DNA from: Athripsodes cinereus
Lineage: Eukaryota; Arthropoda; Insecta; Trichoptera; Leptoceridae
Assembly (NCBI GenBank): GCA_947579605.1
Contig: OX388322.1
Coordinates: forward strand, 3,596,001-3,660,000
DNA: 64,000 nt
Direction: 5' to 3'
Part shown: positions 35,305-49,260 of the stretch, in pieces
Position numbering within the stretch: the stretch's first letter is position 1
Layout of the letters: each line of letters begins with the position of its first letter
Notes under the pieces: generated by a model
Told to the model about the DNA's origin: nothing
The model's input: only the letters and a program-made list of their open reading frames with translations
Database searches by the model: none
Program-made: the position numbers and the translations under genes

Positions 35305-35489
35305 CTATTCTCTTCTGGTCCTTAAAATCTTGTTGAGGTTCGGTGTACGGCCTGAGTTCATCCTCCTCATAGCCGACATTCATCCAGCGATCCCTCATGA
35401 TGGTTTCGAGCGAGGCCCTCTTTTCGGGGTTCAAAACGAGGAACTTTTTGAGGAGGTTTTCGCAGTCGGTTGACATATAAAAAGGTATC
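35305..35489 (-). CDS. par-1: par-1 exon 6 (kinase C-lobe end, linker, UBA start)
   Basis: The acceptor is TTATTCTAG|GATACC and the donor AGAATAG|GTACGT. It encodes residues 608-668: [61 protein letters not shown]. The [30 protein letters not shown] stretch is the last helix set of the kinase C-lobe in MARK kinases. ELRPYxEP is the common-docking linker, and KRI begins the UBA domain. Phases match exons 5 and 7. Confidence 0.95.
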
Positions 35490-37693
<2,204 letters not shown>

Positions 37694-38167
37694 CTACAAC
37701 ACACACAAATATATGTCACATTGGAATTTAAGTATAAAATACATAAATTATTTATTTTTATATTATGTTGATTTTGAGTACGTCTTCCACTCTTTTCTGC
37801 AAGTTTTCAAGTGTCCTGTAAATAGAAGATACTCGTAAATAACATTGAACACATTTCATTCAGCAATATGTTATGCCACTCATCCCGAATGTTTTATTTA
37901 TATCACGGAGAGGATGACCTATGTGTTCTGAATATTAGTTACCCAAGTGGACTTATAGCATGTAATGAATATGTGGAGTGTTCTCTTCCTTCATTCTGGA
38001 TGGGCGTGCTTCATCCCTGAATTTGATTTTTATTTTATTTTATTTACTTATCCAGCGAGCCTTTTACATGTTATACAATGCAAAAAAAAAAAAACAAATT
38101 GAAGATGTTATTCTATTGGGGGAGTATCTCCATTGAGAAAATCATAAATGAGAAGTGTAAATCTTAC
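37694..38167 (-). other. par-1 intron 2
   Basis: GT-AG intron of 474 bp, AT-rich. Nothing supportable within it except faint repeat remnants. Confidence 0.85.
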
Positions 38168-38452
38168 CTCTCTAAATAATTTCTGCAGCGAACTAGGATT
38201 GAGCTGCGTCTTATCTATGATCTTTATGGCCACCTCCTTTCCAGTTGGCACATGTTTGGCCAGCTTCACCTTTGCAAAGTTACCCTTGCCGATTGTCTTG
38301 AGCAGCTTGTATTTACCAATGTGGGGTTCTTCACTGGGACGGGGCCGCCGCCCGGGGGCGCTCCCCCCGCTCGTCGCCGTCCCCGAGTTGGTCGAAGCAG
38401 CGGCTCCGCTCGCGTTCGTCGTGCCGGCATTTGCGGTTGTTTCTGATGCACT
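38168..38452 (-). CDS. par-1: par-1 exon 2 (kinase P-loop)
   Basis: The acceptor is CATTGCAG|AGTGCATC and the donor AGAGAG|GTAAGA, phase 0 at both ends. It encodes residues 345-439. A Ser/Thr/Ala/Gly-rich leader is followed by [40 protein letters not shown] and [26 protein letters not shown] is the glycine loop, the Lys of VAIK (near 421) binds ATP phosphates, and FRE supplies helix C Glu. The stretch is very GC-rich for this window. Two other frames are open but excluded by phase. It can be joined to exon 1 or to the alternative exon at 38968. Confidence 0.97.
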
Positions 38453-38589
38453 CTGCAATGAGAAATTGAAACATACATTAGTACAAATTAATCATTATTA
38501 CAAAAACATATCAAAGAAACATAAATGTAATCATAAAGGTGAATTAAAGCATTAGCACTTTTACAAGAAAAATGTGAGATTGTCGTAAA

Positions 38590-38670
38590 CACAAATTATA
38601 TCGGGAGCGGTAGGCTTCGATCTATGAATCTTTAGATTGATAGCTCGAGAGTTTAGCATCAAGTTTCCTA
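38590..38670 (-). mobile_element. tRNA-like SINE head
   Basis: On the minus strand, TGATGCTAAACTCTCGAGCT resembles an A box region and CATAGATCGAAGCC a degenerate B box. Short and decayed. Confidence 0.35.
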
Positions 38671-38967
38671 AGCTAATTTACGGAATTGCTATTTCAATAT
38701 ATTTATCAATACTTAAACTATCTTTACAACCAGTAATAAAGCTAAATTAATAGTCACCAGTAAAATAACTATTTCAAGATTTGTTTCATTTTAATTTCCA
38801 ATAAGTTATGATTGCTCATATTTCATAAAAATAAATTAAAACAAAGCATCGAAATATTGGCGATAACGCCGATCTAATATGAAATATTCTAATTCGAAGC
38901 AGAACTACGAGACTATTGAGAATATTAAGGAGATTATTATGAACGGGAGTGTCTCATTAAGACTCAC

Positions 38968-39054
38968 ACTCGCCATCCGCTGTCTCTTCTTCCTGATGAC
39001 ACGAAACAGGAAGAAGCCCGCACCGGGGAGGAGTTGATTCTTCCTGTTCCTCAT
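38968..39054 (-). CDS. par-1: par-1 candidate alternative first coding exon
   Basis: In a GC-rich island of intron 1, an ATG at 39052-39054 opens 29 codons, MRNRKNQLLPGAGFFLFRVI then RKKRQRMAS, ending at a strong donor AGT|GTGAGT (exon end 38968) in phase 0. That joins exon 2 in frame to give ...RMAS-SASETT.... The product would be a kinase lacking the 344-residue extension of exon 1, with a basic/hydrophobic N-terminus. Par-1 genes in other animals use several promoters, which makes this plausible. Neither promoter nor transcript evidence is available here. Confidence 0.5.
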
Positions 39055-40954
39055 CACGACTCCTCTCGCATCCACAGAAGAGAAGGGAATTTAATAATAA
39101 CAAAACAGTAATGAAAATAGTGACAGCGGCATTCCCCGAGGAACAGCAACCATTGATAATTAATTGATTAATTAACTATTATCACATCACAATTACGTTG
39201 TTAACTTATTATTTTAAAACTGTGTTATTTTGTTGAATATTTGATTATCCTAAACGTCTGAAAAGTATGAAAATTAACCTAAAACTGGTCCATCTAGTTT
39301 ATAAGTATAATTGCGTTCAAATGAAGAGATAAATTTTATTACTATCAACATCATACAGTACACACGCGAATGATAAAAAAAAACCATTTATTAGTATGTT
39401 GAACAAATTTGTTAATTTGAAATTCCGAGTGAAATGTTTCACCGCATTGAAAAATGACAATATATCAAAATTAAATAAAAAAAATAGAATGCATTTTCTC
39501 TATGAATATTTCAGTACGTATTCATCATGTAAGTTCATACATTGATCAGCAATCGAAAAATATTCCGCGAATGTAGCCGATATACCTATACTCTATTGGC
39601 GCAATTGACAGAAAATGGTATTAAAAACTGCTGAATATTATGAGAAAATGTTCACAACACATATTGATGAAGTGCTTGCGAAAGTAATACCGTATTTTCA
39701 ATACTGTATAACTCAAGTGAGGGCTATTAGGTAAATAACATTATATAGATATATATGGTTTATAATACAGAGGCGAGTAGAGAATTGATTGGTAATTATT
39801 ATTATCATTATTATTGGCCAGTATGTCCACAGACCTCAGAGGCGACAGAGGGACGGATAACCTGCAACCCCTATTAGACACGCATCATATACGAGGGTTT
39901 CTATATATTATTTACTTTGGTTATTGCAAACTTAATCAATATAAAATAGCTCGATCATTCTTCTATCTAAATCGAACACAATAAATTATTGACAATTTGC
40001 GATGTCTTTTAATTAACTAATCTGATATATCAGTTTCCCTTTTGGGTTAGATGTTATAAATAGATCGCGATTATGCGATAAACTCACCATCTGTATATTG
40101 ATTGTATATAACATGAATGTATTTCTTCATTCTACTGCCCCCTCCTAAAATCGTAATAATAATAGGAAAGTTGGCAAAATTAGTATTAAAGTATGGAAAA
40201 TTGGCACCAAAGTGGAAATCTGCCCCCTCCCCCTAGAAGTCAGAGTGGTTCTAAAATTATTTTAAATGCTAAGAAATTTTGGGTGTATACCTAATAACTA
40301 AATCGTGGTAACTAAGTATAAAAAAAGATCCACACATTAATTGACAGTTGTAGCAATAAAAAAGTTGCTAAGCTGCTACCCTCACTCAGAGAAAATCCTA
40401 GATACGCCAATGTTCGCGTATTACAGTAATAATTAATTAATAAAATCTGAGGTCATACGCTTATTTATACGGCAGAGTACCGAGATAAAACTTACAATAA
40501 TATTGAAACAAACAATATTATTACATACTACAATAACAAACAAACAATACCTGTAAGATATTAGATGGATACAGACAGATACACGAGTACAGTACCTAGT
40601 CGATTCTACTACTAACCTCTAAACAGGCGATCACTAAAGTGTAGTCAAGAGAACAACAGTATGCGAGTAAGTTGTAGTATCATCACTATTATTATTATTA
40701 TAATATAATATGTGTCTACTCACTAAGTAATCTAATGTACTAGAACGAAGCGCTACAAGCTACAATATCAAGGCGACTTTGTGGCTGCCCATTGTCCATC
40801 ATTACCAATAGCCAATAATATTGCTCAAGACTTTATACTTGTGAACTAAGTATAATAACTAGGCATATTATGAACTATATTTCTTCAGCGAAAATGCAAA
40901 TGTCAAGCCTGAAAAGTACATATCCTACTTAGGAGGAAATTATAAATTACCCCA

Positions 40955-41155
40955 CCTAACGCTCTTGCCTTTGAGTTCGATTCTCGGTCAGGGCAAAATA
41001 CAGAATGCCCTTTTTCATATTGTCCTGGGTCTGGGTGTTAGATGTTTTGTAAATAAATGTGTATCATCGCGATAGTACCCATAATACAAGATTCATATTC
41101 ATCATTCAGATTCATATCTTAATTTGGGACTAGCTCGATATGCATGAAAATTTGT
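40955..41155 (+). mobile_element. SINE family A
   Basis: The B-box-like GAGTTCGATTCTC is followed by GGTCAGGGCAAAATACAG. The body CATATTGTCCTGGGTCTGGG and tail ATTTGGGACTAGCTCGATAT match the copies at 6096 and 30189. It ends in an oligo-T run. Antisense to par-1. Confidence 0.75.
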
Positions 41156-42714
41156 TTTTTTTTTTAAATATGAGACATTTAACATTCGAATCGATCACAA
41201 CATTTTTCAATCGGAGATTTCATCCAAAAATAGAAAGGTTTACAGAGAGAAGCTGAAGAAACATCTGTTTTAGAGTTTTGAACAATGGATTCACAATTTA
41301 TATCATAGTAAACAGTGAAATCAAAGTGTCTATATGGATATTTATGTAAAAAAATATATAAACCTATGCACAACGAAACTCAAGTCATTCAGTGAAATTT
41401 ATAGAACATTTACAGGAAATATAAACTAAAAACATCGCATCGATATTCACAAACAACTTCTAGCCATTTAAAAAAATTAACGATGGACAACTCAAATACA
41501 TACTAAAGAAAATAAGAAAAATATACGATCGGCATTGAAAGGCTTCCTAGAATTTTATTTATTAGCAAATGACGGCGATTTTCGCAACTCTCGTAAAATG
41601 CTGGTAATTATAACGATACTAAATTCGTACATAAACCGCCAAGACGAGTGCGACGAGATGTTTACATTTAAATTATACAATGTTTACATATGCAATTATG
41701 TAAATTAATCCACAAATTAACCGAGGAAACGACGATACCATAATATTTTAATTAATAGAATTAGTCACCACATAACCTCCTATACCAACAACAACATACA
41801 TAATTTAGTACCACGATACGTGGAAGACTTTAGTTGAGTGTAAAATTTATAGGAAATTCCCGATTAATATTAATAAACACATCAAGAAGCATCTTCAACG
41901 GGATACTTTTTCACATGCATTTTAATAAACCCTCGATAAACTTTTTACATAATGAGTAAGGCAACCAAATTTAAACTTTGATTTAAGTATTAGTAAAACG
42001 TGATATTTCAGAGATTTTTCATTGATGTATTAAGAAAACATGACAGTCAAGAAGGTGGACAGATTATTTTTGCATACTATTTTAATTTCAGCATATAAAG
42101 GTAAATATTGATTGAAATATTCGCGACGTTCGTTAACAATGACGGTAAGGGATGAACTACTATTAATACTAAGTACAGCTAATATAGAGACCACCACATA
42201 GTATGTATATGCATACACAGTAAAGTGGTTATATAGGAAAACATACACGTAGTACGTATCTGCCGAGGGCGCCCTGGGGTGACGGTATTAAGCACCTGTA
42301 TATACACAACATTGCACAACTAGGAAATAAACATTCCACACTAATAAAAAATAAAGTTTAGTGCCAAAAAAATATTTAAGTGCATGAATATTTTCAAAGT
42401 CTTCATAAATCAGTTTGTTTGCATGTGATAACCACGATTAGCTTAATGTATTTAAAAACACTATTTATTACACACATAGTCAGAAATTATTTAAAATCAA
42501 ACGACCAAACTAATTGTCGCTGTGAGGTCGTTCTCTAAGTGTCGTATAACTGTATTGAGACCCCTGGTTATCTCACATTGATCAAAAATCATCGAATGCA
42601 CGTAATCAACACAATATTACAAAACTTTTAAATATGAATTTGTGTTTGTTATTTGTAATATACACTTCTCCCAACACCTTAACAAGGGCAAAACTATTGT
42701 GACGCAAAATTTGA

Positions 42715-42790
42715 GTAGATCGGAAATGGAAGGATCCAAATCCAGGATCTTTCGAATGTTAAGTCCAGGGTATAACATTAGATAATTGAT
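42715..42790 (-). mobile_element. tRNA-like SINE head
   Basis: The minus strand has CTGGACTTAACATTCGAAAG and a B-box-like CTGGATTTGGATCC, like the head at 37430. Decayed. Confidence 0.4.
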
Positions 42791-43549
42791 CACCTTGATT
42801 TAAAACGGAAAAATTAAAATAAATCAAAAAGCTGTAAATTGTCGTCAATGAGGATAAATTATATTAAATGATATGAAAATGAACAAAATTTTATCAACTT
42901 GATTACAGGAAGCCTTCAGTTTAATACATACTTCAGGTTTATGTCGATGACGATACGTTAGTATACAAAACATATAGACAATATTATTATGTATAATGTA
43001 TTTACATAAGGCATCAAGGCAGAGTGTTGTATATGTAGGTATAGAGTATGGAGCTACAGGGGTGTTGACAGCCTATTACGTGGGGATGAACGCCGGGGAT
43101 TAACAGAGTAACTACGTAATGACAATAATGATATAACCGACTTTTATTATTACCATTATTTTATTAATAGTCACGTATTTTTTTTTATTAAACTCCACTC
43201 CACATATTCTAGGAAACTGAAAAATAATTTAAATTAAATAATATTCAAGAGCTGCTCTTGTGGGAAATAAAACTCCTACGCAACGAAGGTAGATCCATAA
43301 GCGAGGGCCCAACATTTGGTATAGGTAGACTTGAGAGAATTGAATCGATGGTTCGTTAACTGATCTATTGGCAAAACTTTTATCACCGTCAGTTTTCGGA
43401 TCGATTTTCTAACTCCTACACTAACATAGAACAAATAATCAAAACACATGCCTATGTGGGCCCGTTGGACAAAAATGAGAAAAGTATTAAGATAAATTTG
43501 AAAAAAAAAACACAATATGTAGTTAACTTCCAAATGACTTTTATTAACT

Positions 43550-43593
43550 TCGCGTACTAGTATTCGGAGACTCTCGACTCCATCATCAGGCGA
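43550..43593 (-). ncRNA. Hammerhead-like motif, left arm
   Basis: Mirror image of the motif at 43616-43659: TCGC, CTGATGA, extra T, GGAG/CTCC helix, GAA, palindrome TACTAGTA, C, GCGA on the minus strand. It has the same substitution of the A15.1-U16.1 pair by U-A. Confidence 0.5.
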
Positions 43594-43615
43594 TTAGAAA
43601 TACACTTTTTACTCA

Positions 43616-43659
43616 TCGCCTGATGATGGAGTCGAGAGTCTCCGAATACTAGTACGCGA
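43616..43659 (+). ncRNA. Hammerhead-like motif, right arm
   Basis: Helix I is TCGC (43616-43619) with GCGA (43656-43659). CTGATGA is at 43620-43626, extra T at 43627. Helix II is GGAG/CTCC (43628-43631, 43640-43643). GAA is at 43644-43646. Helix III is the palindrome TACTAGTA (43647-43654), and the cleavage base would be C43655. The normally invariant A after GAA is T here, matched by A on the other side. The fold is retained but activity is doubtful. Confidence 0.55.
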
Positions 43660-43753
43660 AGTTAATAAAAGTCATTTGGAAGTTAACTACATATTGTGTT
43701 TTTTTTTCAAATTTATCTTGAAATGGACTTCCAACAAGTACCTTCGGTCAACA
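43656..43753 (+). repeat. Tail of hammerhead element, matches 2362-2456
   Basis: It runs GCGAAGTTAATAAAAGTCAT, GGAAGTTAACTACATATTGT, an oligo-T stretch, then GGACTTCCAACAAGTACCTT and CGGTCAAC. Block order and spacing are the same as after the ribozyme at 2320. Confidence 0.6.
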
Positions 43754-44639
43754 ACATTAATGTTTTAGAAAAGTATTACTTTTGAAACACAGAGAGCATA
43801 TTCCTTTTCTACTCTGAACTCTGTCGAGTAAGTGGACTTCGACACTTACTCTGGAACTCATGTACTAGACTTACCTATCCTGTACTACCAACATCATAAT
43901 GTAAGCATTAAATCTGAGTTCTAAACCTGAAAATCAGTACATAACATGTCGTAATATTTCAATCGGTCGGCTTTTATCACACACAAAAATACAAATCTTA
44001 TCATTTTGAGATGATAATAATAATATGATAGAAGTAACTCCTCACACATCGATAATTTTTGACACAAATCGATGAATATAAATTAATATAAAATGACTGA
44101 TTTCGTGTTTAGAATGATAACATTATTTTTATAAAATATCCACGTCAAAAATCACCTGAGATAGTGAATATAAGGCGGCAGTACTGTATGTAGCTGTATG
44201 TGTCTGTACAATATTTGATACAGGTTCATTCCCAGAACCGTCATTTTAGTAGGAATATGTAGACAATATGTATGTAGGTAGGATGTGTCACAAGATATAC
44301 AGTATTATGTTCCACTTATCACTTCCTAACAGAGTACTACTAAACTCTATACAATCATACCTATGTATCTACTGTAATACATTACAACGAGTATAGGATA
44401 ATAGTAACAACACACTATCTACGAAACATGCAAGTTCAGTACCTACTATCACACTATGCGTATGTATGCATGCGGTGACGATATACGGAATACAATGTAT
44501 TCGTCATGATATTAAGTTATATAGTATATAGCTTATCAATATACGTACACATCGTATCGAAATGCCTTGGTATTTTCTTTCAAATATCACATTGAAGATT
44601 TGTGTGAAAACGTGGATACAGGAAAATCATATTACATAC

Positions 44640-44960
44640 TGGGTGCATGTATGAGTTATTAACTTGAGAGAATGAAAGTGAACAAATTACGGTAGTTTGG
44701 GCACGTGGAAAGAATAAATGAGGACAGAACGATAAAGAAAATGTATATGGTTGAGAAGACCGGCGCTCGGAAATGTGGCCGTCCGATGATTAAATGACAA
44801 AAATATATAAACTAGATCTTCCAGAGCGCACATTTATTGAGCACGAAATTCTATGACAGTGACGGAACCGAAAAGTGAACATTATATTAGATAGGAGTAA
44901 GTGGCGTTCGATCCTTACTGCCTATCCTGAAAGGGAAGCAACGTGATGATGGTGTAAATA
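44640..44960 (+). pseudogene. RTE-like LINE ORF2 3' fragment
   Basis: The plus strand encodes KLR-stop-FGHVERINEDRTIKK, then MYMVEKTGARKCGRPMIK, and further on a degenerate RWRSILTAYP-like ending with a (GATGAT)-type end. LRWFGHVERM...RCGRPRxKW is the C-terminal signature of RTE-like RT proteins. Stops and shifts make it a pseudogene. It is homologous to 51165-51560. Confidence 0.7.
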
Positions 44961-45347
44961 TATCTTAAAGATTAAATATGAGTGCACAAAGCATGATAAT
45001 CATAATCAACGTTACAAAAAAAAACCCAATAATTGAATATGTGAAGGATATTTTAAAGCAATGTATTTTTCATTTTCTTTTAATCAACTGTTGGAATCCT
45101 GATACGAAATCAATATTTGGAAATTCTACATTTTATTCAATTTTAAATATTACGCAGAAATACGCACATGAAAAACAAAGTTTTTTTATAAATATTTTCC
45201 AATTTAAGGAGTTCAGTTAATTAATAAAAACAAATGGCTAATAATATTGTTCGACAGTGAGCCGCAAACACTGCAAAAAGCCATTAAACAACAATTAGTA
45301 ACTTCATAATGTAGCGAGCAGAACATTCTATCGGTGGTGCAAGTGGG

Positions 45348-45360
45348 CGTATTTAAATGT
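45348..45360. repeat. LINE target-site duplication, left copy
   Basis: CGTATTTAAATGT, identical to 50781-50793 across the LINE. Confidence 0.9.
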
Positions 45361-45385
45361 TTTTTTTTTTTTTTTTTTTTTTTTT
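45361..45385 (-). other. LINE poly(A) tail
   Basis: An uninterrupted run of 25 T on the plus strand directly abuts the left target duplication, as target-primed reverse transcription leaves it. Confidence 0.9.
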
Positions 45386-45477
45386 ATTAGGCAACCCAGC
45401 CAACTAGGGCTGATTTATGCCATTAAACAACTAACATGTATATATAAAAAACACAATGTGGACAGAAAACAAACAAA

Positions 45478-48400
45478 TCATATAATAATAAACTCCTTCT
45501 TCACAATCTCAAACAACCATTTATAAATGTCCATCCTACCAAGCGTGAGAAGAAACGCAATGTTGATTGGGTGAGGGACATCAGGTACTTGGTGGTAATT
45601 GTTTTCAGCATTACGGATCGGGCAGGCAAAAAATACGTGATCCATCGTCTCCTCATCCAATCCACACTCGCAGAATGGGGAGGGCACAATATTAATTTTG
45701 AACAAATGACTATCTAGACGAGTGTGCCCTATGCGCATTCGTGATATTGTTGTAACAAATTCCCTTGTCAATCCTTTGCCATGATACCAAGGTTTGGACG
45801 GAATATGTTCTTGAACTTTTTTGTACCACACCCCTTTGGTTTTTGAGGTTATGTCCCAAAGAGAATTCCATTTTTCTCTCCCCTTTGCTGCAACAACCCG
45901 CAAAAGATCACTCACTGTGACTGAGAAATCCGAGACATCGGGTCCACTCACTGCCGCTGCTCTGGCCAATGCATCCACCTCCTCATTGCCAGATATACCG
46001 CAATGAGCTGGAATCCATACAATCACAATATCTTTTCCCTCTTCTCTCAATCTCTCTAGTAGACTCCTTACCTCTAACAATAACTGGTCGTAGGAATTAC
46101 CACCAAAAGGAGTTGCAAGACACTGTATAAGAGATAATGAATCTGAAAAAACTATAAAATTATTCAAGGAATGAGATACATTGAGCTGTGACTGTGATAA
46201 ACACCATTTTAAGGCTACCCTCATAGCAAAACACTCGGCAGTGAATACAGAAGATTCGCGGGGTATTCTAAGAGCAAATTTTTGTTTCGTCGATGGTATA
46301 AATATAGCAGCTCCACAGTTTCCATTACTAAGCTTAGATCCATCAGTATATATTCTAGTGTGAGTTGGCCAATTTGTTTCAACCTCATCTATGAAAATTT
46401 GATTAGTTGGTTTATTTGGGAGTTTTGTATTCTTGTACAAACCGATGTTTTTGTGAACATTGAGAAACAACAAAGTGGCTCTGAAGGGTAAATCATATAC
46501 TGCGGAGGGAAAAGGATAGCGCCTTCCTTTAAATAAAGGGAAAATCATTGCAAATCCAGCACAAAGATGAGGCATTTTTTTGGAAGACCAATATCTGTTA
46601 GAGAGACATACATGTTTCAATTTCATAATGTTCATTAACAGAGGATGATCAATAAAAGCTATTCTTTTGAGCAAGAATCTTTCTGCTAGGTATTGCCTTC
46701 TCAGTGTCAGGGGCATCTCCGTACATTCAACCTGTAATGAATTTATAGGAGATGAGTGCATGGCTCCGGTTATCAATCTAAGGCATTTAGATTGAATTCT
46801 TTCAAGTTTGTTTTCCAAATGTCTTGGAATGGGATCTAATAGAAAACTAGCAAAGTCAAGATGACTTCTTATCATGGCATGATATATATTTTTCATGGTA
46901 GATGGATGTGACCCCCATGACACTCCAGCCACACTTCTTAAAATGTTTATATTTCTTTCACATTTTGTCGAAATATTGTTAATGTGTTGGCCCCAAGATA
47001 GTTTTCTATCTAGGGTAACACCTAAAAACTTATGTTCGGTAACTTGGGGAATGAGAACATTATCAATGGTAATTGTGACCGGAGGGTTTTGATGTTTTCT
47101 TGAGAATACAAGGACTTTAGATTTTGACGGTGATAGCTGCATTGAGTTTTTATTGAGCCAGGCATTCAATATTTGCACGGAGGAATTTATGATTTCAATG
47201 GCTTTATCCAATTTGCTATGAGAGGTGTAGATAACAATGTCATCTGCATATTGTAAAACTTTGCATTGCTCTGAGAGTTGAACTTGTAGGTCTGAGCAGT
47301 AGATATTAAACAGAAGTGGGCTCAAAACTGAGCCCTGTGGCAAGCCCTTTCTAAGAGTTCTCGTGATATCTTTTGTTTCTTCCTTTATGACGATGGTTCT
47401 CTCTGAAAAAAGACTAAAAATAAAATTAGCTATGAGTGGGGGAATTTGTAATTTCAGAAGTTTATGGTGAAGCAATGGTAAGCTTACATTGTCGTAAGCT
47501 GAATCAATATCTAGGAAAAGACCCACAGTAAATTCTTTTTGGGAGAAAGATAATAGAACATCAGTCACAAGAGTACTCAGGCTATCTATACAGCACAAGC
47601 CCCTTCTGAAACCAAATTGAAAAGGAGGCAACAGACAATTTCGTTCCACATGCCACTCCATTCTTGCTTTAATCAAGCGTTCCATGACCTTTGATATGCA
47701 TGAAGCTAGAGAAATTGGTCTATATGAAGCTCCACATTTGGGGTCCTTGCCTGGTTTTAATATCGGTATTATTAGATATTGTTTCCATTCGTTGGGTACT
47801 TTTCCCGACAGAATTACTTGATTAAACATATCAAGCAATCGGTACAAGAAAATATCAGGGCATTTTTTAAGAAATATGTAAGAAATCTTGTCAATTCCTG
47901 GAGCTGAATTTTTTGTTTTATGTAAACTGTTAATGAGCTCATCAAAAGAAAATGGAAGTTCCATTGGATGGGTTGGTGTATTAGGAGAAGTTTCTATGAT
48001 TGGCACTTCCAGTTCTTTAATATGAGGTACATAATTGGGGGCAATTCGGTCAGTGAATTCCTCTATCCATAGTGCTGGGGACTGTGGTACGTTTGTTATA
48101 TTTAAAGAACATTTATAACGTCTAATCATATTCCAAACGTACGATGGTGTAGAATTAGGAGACAGTGACTGACAAAATAGTTTCCATCCCATACGCTTTT
48201 TACATCTTAGCTTCCTCTTAACCTTAGCTTGGATAGCTTTGGCTTCGAGGAAGTTTGCCATATTCATATTTTTCCTAAATTTATGCATAATAGATCGTCT
48301 CTCTTCAACCAATTCCGTACATTCTTTATCCCACCATGGTACATTTTTTGGAGTTGAATGATATGTACCTTTCCGTTTTTGGGGAATACAGACATTGGCA

Positions 48401-49260
48401 GTTTCTGCTAGGGTTTTGTTTATAAAAGTATTTAAATCATCTACCGATCTATCTGCGTTTTGTAACAATAATACTGTTTTTTGTTTGATTATTTCTGCAA
48501 ATAGGTTCCAATCAGCTTTATTAAGGTTATACGAGTGTTTGCTTTTGGAAGGAAGAACTGAGCGCTTTGTACAGAGATTTATAATAATGGGAAAGTGGTC
48601 ACTAGACAAAGAATCATCTAGTATTGACCAATTTATAGAAGATGAAATATCGCTGGTACAGATAGATATGTCTACAGCGCTAGGATGTTGGTTTGGAGAT
48701 GTGAGTCTTGTTGGGGATCCGTCGTTTAAAACACATAGATTGTTAGTATCAACGAAAGAGAGTATGCAGTTCCCAGCTCTATCAGAGGTATAACTACCCC
48801 AGACAGGTGAGTGGGCATTGAAATCTCCTAGAACAAAAAAGGTAGAAGGCAACAGTGGTACAATAGAGTTCCAATAATTTAGATCGAAACCAGAATTAGG
48901 AGGTATATATACGGATACATATCCAATACCGTCAATGACCATTGCTACGACCTCTAAGAATGGGTTATGAGGAATTGGAATAAGATCATGAGGGATGGTT
49001 GAGCTGACCAAAAGAGCAACTCCTCCACCCTTTCTTTCGGAGCGGTCACATCGGAAGCATTGAAATCCGGAAACTTTGAATAAACTGTCTGCTCCTAACC
49101 AAGTTTCTGAAAGAGCAGCTATTTTAATGTTGTATTTGTTTAATAAGTAAATCAATTCACTTTTATTTGGAACAGCACTTCTGCAATTCCATTGAAGGAT
49201 AGGAATAGAATTTTTAAAATAATAAGTGACAGAAGAATTTTCATTTTGATGTTGAGCCAT
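45478..49260 (-). CDS. LINE ORF2: endonuclease, reverse transcriptase, RNase H
   Basis: 1260 residues, uninterrupted. An apurinic-type endonuclease spans about 20-228 (LQWNCRS, SETW, GDFNAH with Asp146, SDH 220-222). RT spans about 450-755 (WKQYLIIPILKPGKDP, FLDIDSAYD, GLPQGSVLSPLLFN, catalytic YADD 671-674, FLGVTLD). RNase H is about 968-1105 with candidate catalytic Asp973 (YTDGSK), Glu1009 (TAE), Asp1040 (FSD) and Asp1096. A CCHC zinc-binding tail is C1197, C1199, H1208, C1213. It nicks target DNA and copies the element RNA in place. The ATG overlaps the end of ORF1 by 20 bp, suggesting reinitiation or coupled translation. Confidence 0.95.
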   Translation of the reverse strand: MAQHQNENSSVTYYFKNSIPILQWNCRSAVPNKSELIYLLNKYNIKIAALSETWLGADSLFKVSGFQCFRCDRSERKGGGVALLVSSTIPHDLIPIPHNPFLEVVAMVIDGIGYVSVYIPPNSGFDLNYWNSIVPLLPSTFFVLGDFNAHSPVWGSYTSDRAGNCILSFVDTNNLCVLNDGSPTRLTSPNQHPSAVDISICTSDISSSINWSILDDSLSSDHFPIIINLCTKRSVLPSKSKHSYNLNKADWNLFAEIIKQKTVLLLQNADRSVDDLNTFINKTLAETANVCIPQKRKGTYHSTPKNVPWWDKECTELVEERRSIMHKFRKNMNMANFLEAKAIQAKVKRKLRCKKRMGWKLFCQSLSPNSTPSYVWNMIRRYKCSLNITNVPQSPALWIEEFTDRIAPNYVPHIKELEVPIIETSPNTPTHPMELPFSFDELINSLHKTKNSAPGIDKISYIFLKKCPDIFLYRLLDMFNQVILSGKVPNEWKQYLIIPILKPGKDPKCGASYRPISLASCISKVMERLIKARMEWHVERNCLLPPFQFGFRRGLCCIDSLSTLVTDVLLSFSQKEFTVGLFLDIDSAYDNVSLPLLHHKLLKLQIPPLIANFIFSLFSERTIVIKEETKDITRTLRKGLPQGSVLSPLLFNIYCSDLQVQLSEQCKVLQYADDIVIYTSHSKLDKAIEIINSSVQILNAWLNKNSMQLSPSKSKVLVFSRKHQNPPVTITIDNVLIPQVTEHKFLGVTLDRKLSWGQHINNISTKCERNINILRSVAGVSWGSHPSTMKNIYHAMIRSHLDFASFLLDPIPRHLENKLERIQSKCLRLITGAMHSSPINSLQVECTEMPLTLRRQYLAERFLLKRIAFIDHPLLMNIMKLKHVCLSNRYWSSKKMPHLCAGFAMIFPLFKGRRYPFPSAVYDLPFRATLLFLNVHKNIGLYKNTKLPNKPTNQIFIDEVETNWPTHTRIYTDGSKLSNGNCGAAIFIPSTKQKFALRIPRESSVFTAECFAMRVALKWCLSQSQLNVSHSLNNFIVFSDSLSLIQCLATPFGGNSYDQLLLEVRSLLERLREEGKDIVIVWIPAHCGISGNEEVDALARAAAVSGPDVSDFSVTVSDLLRVVAAKGREKWNSLWDITSKTKGVWYKKVQEHIPSKPWYHGKGLTREFVTTISRMRIGHTRLDSHLFKINIVPSPFCECGLDEETMDHVFFACPIRNAENNYHQVPDVPHPINIAFLLTLGRMDIYKWLFEIVKKEFIII

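Larger units (their letters stand above)
43489..43719. repeat. Near-perfect palindrome, ~105-bp arms, 20-nt loop
   Basis: The left arm 43489-43594 is the reverse complement of 43615-43719 with a single 1-base difference in an oligo-A/T run. The loop is about 20 nt. Each arm carries a hammerhead-like motif facing outward and part of the tail shared with 2362-2456, so it is a head-to-head inverted dimer of the ribozyme element. Confidence 0.9.
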
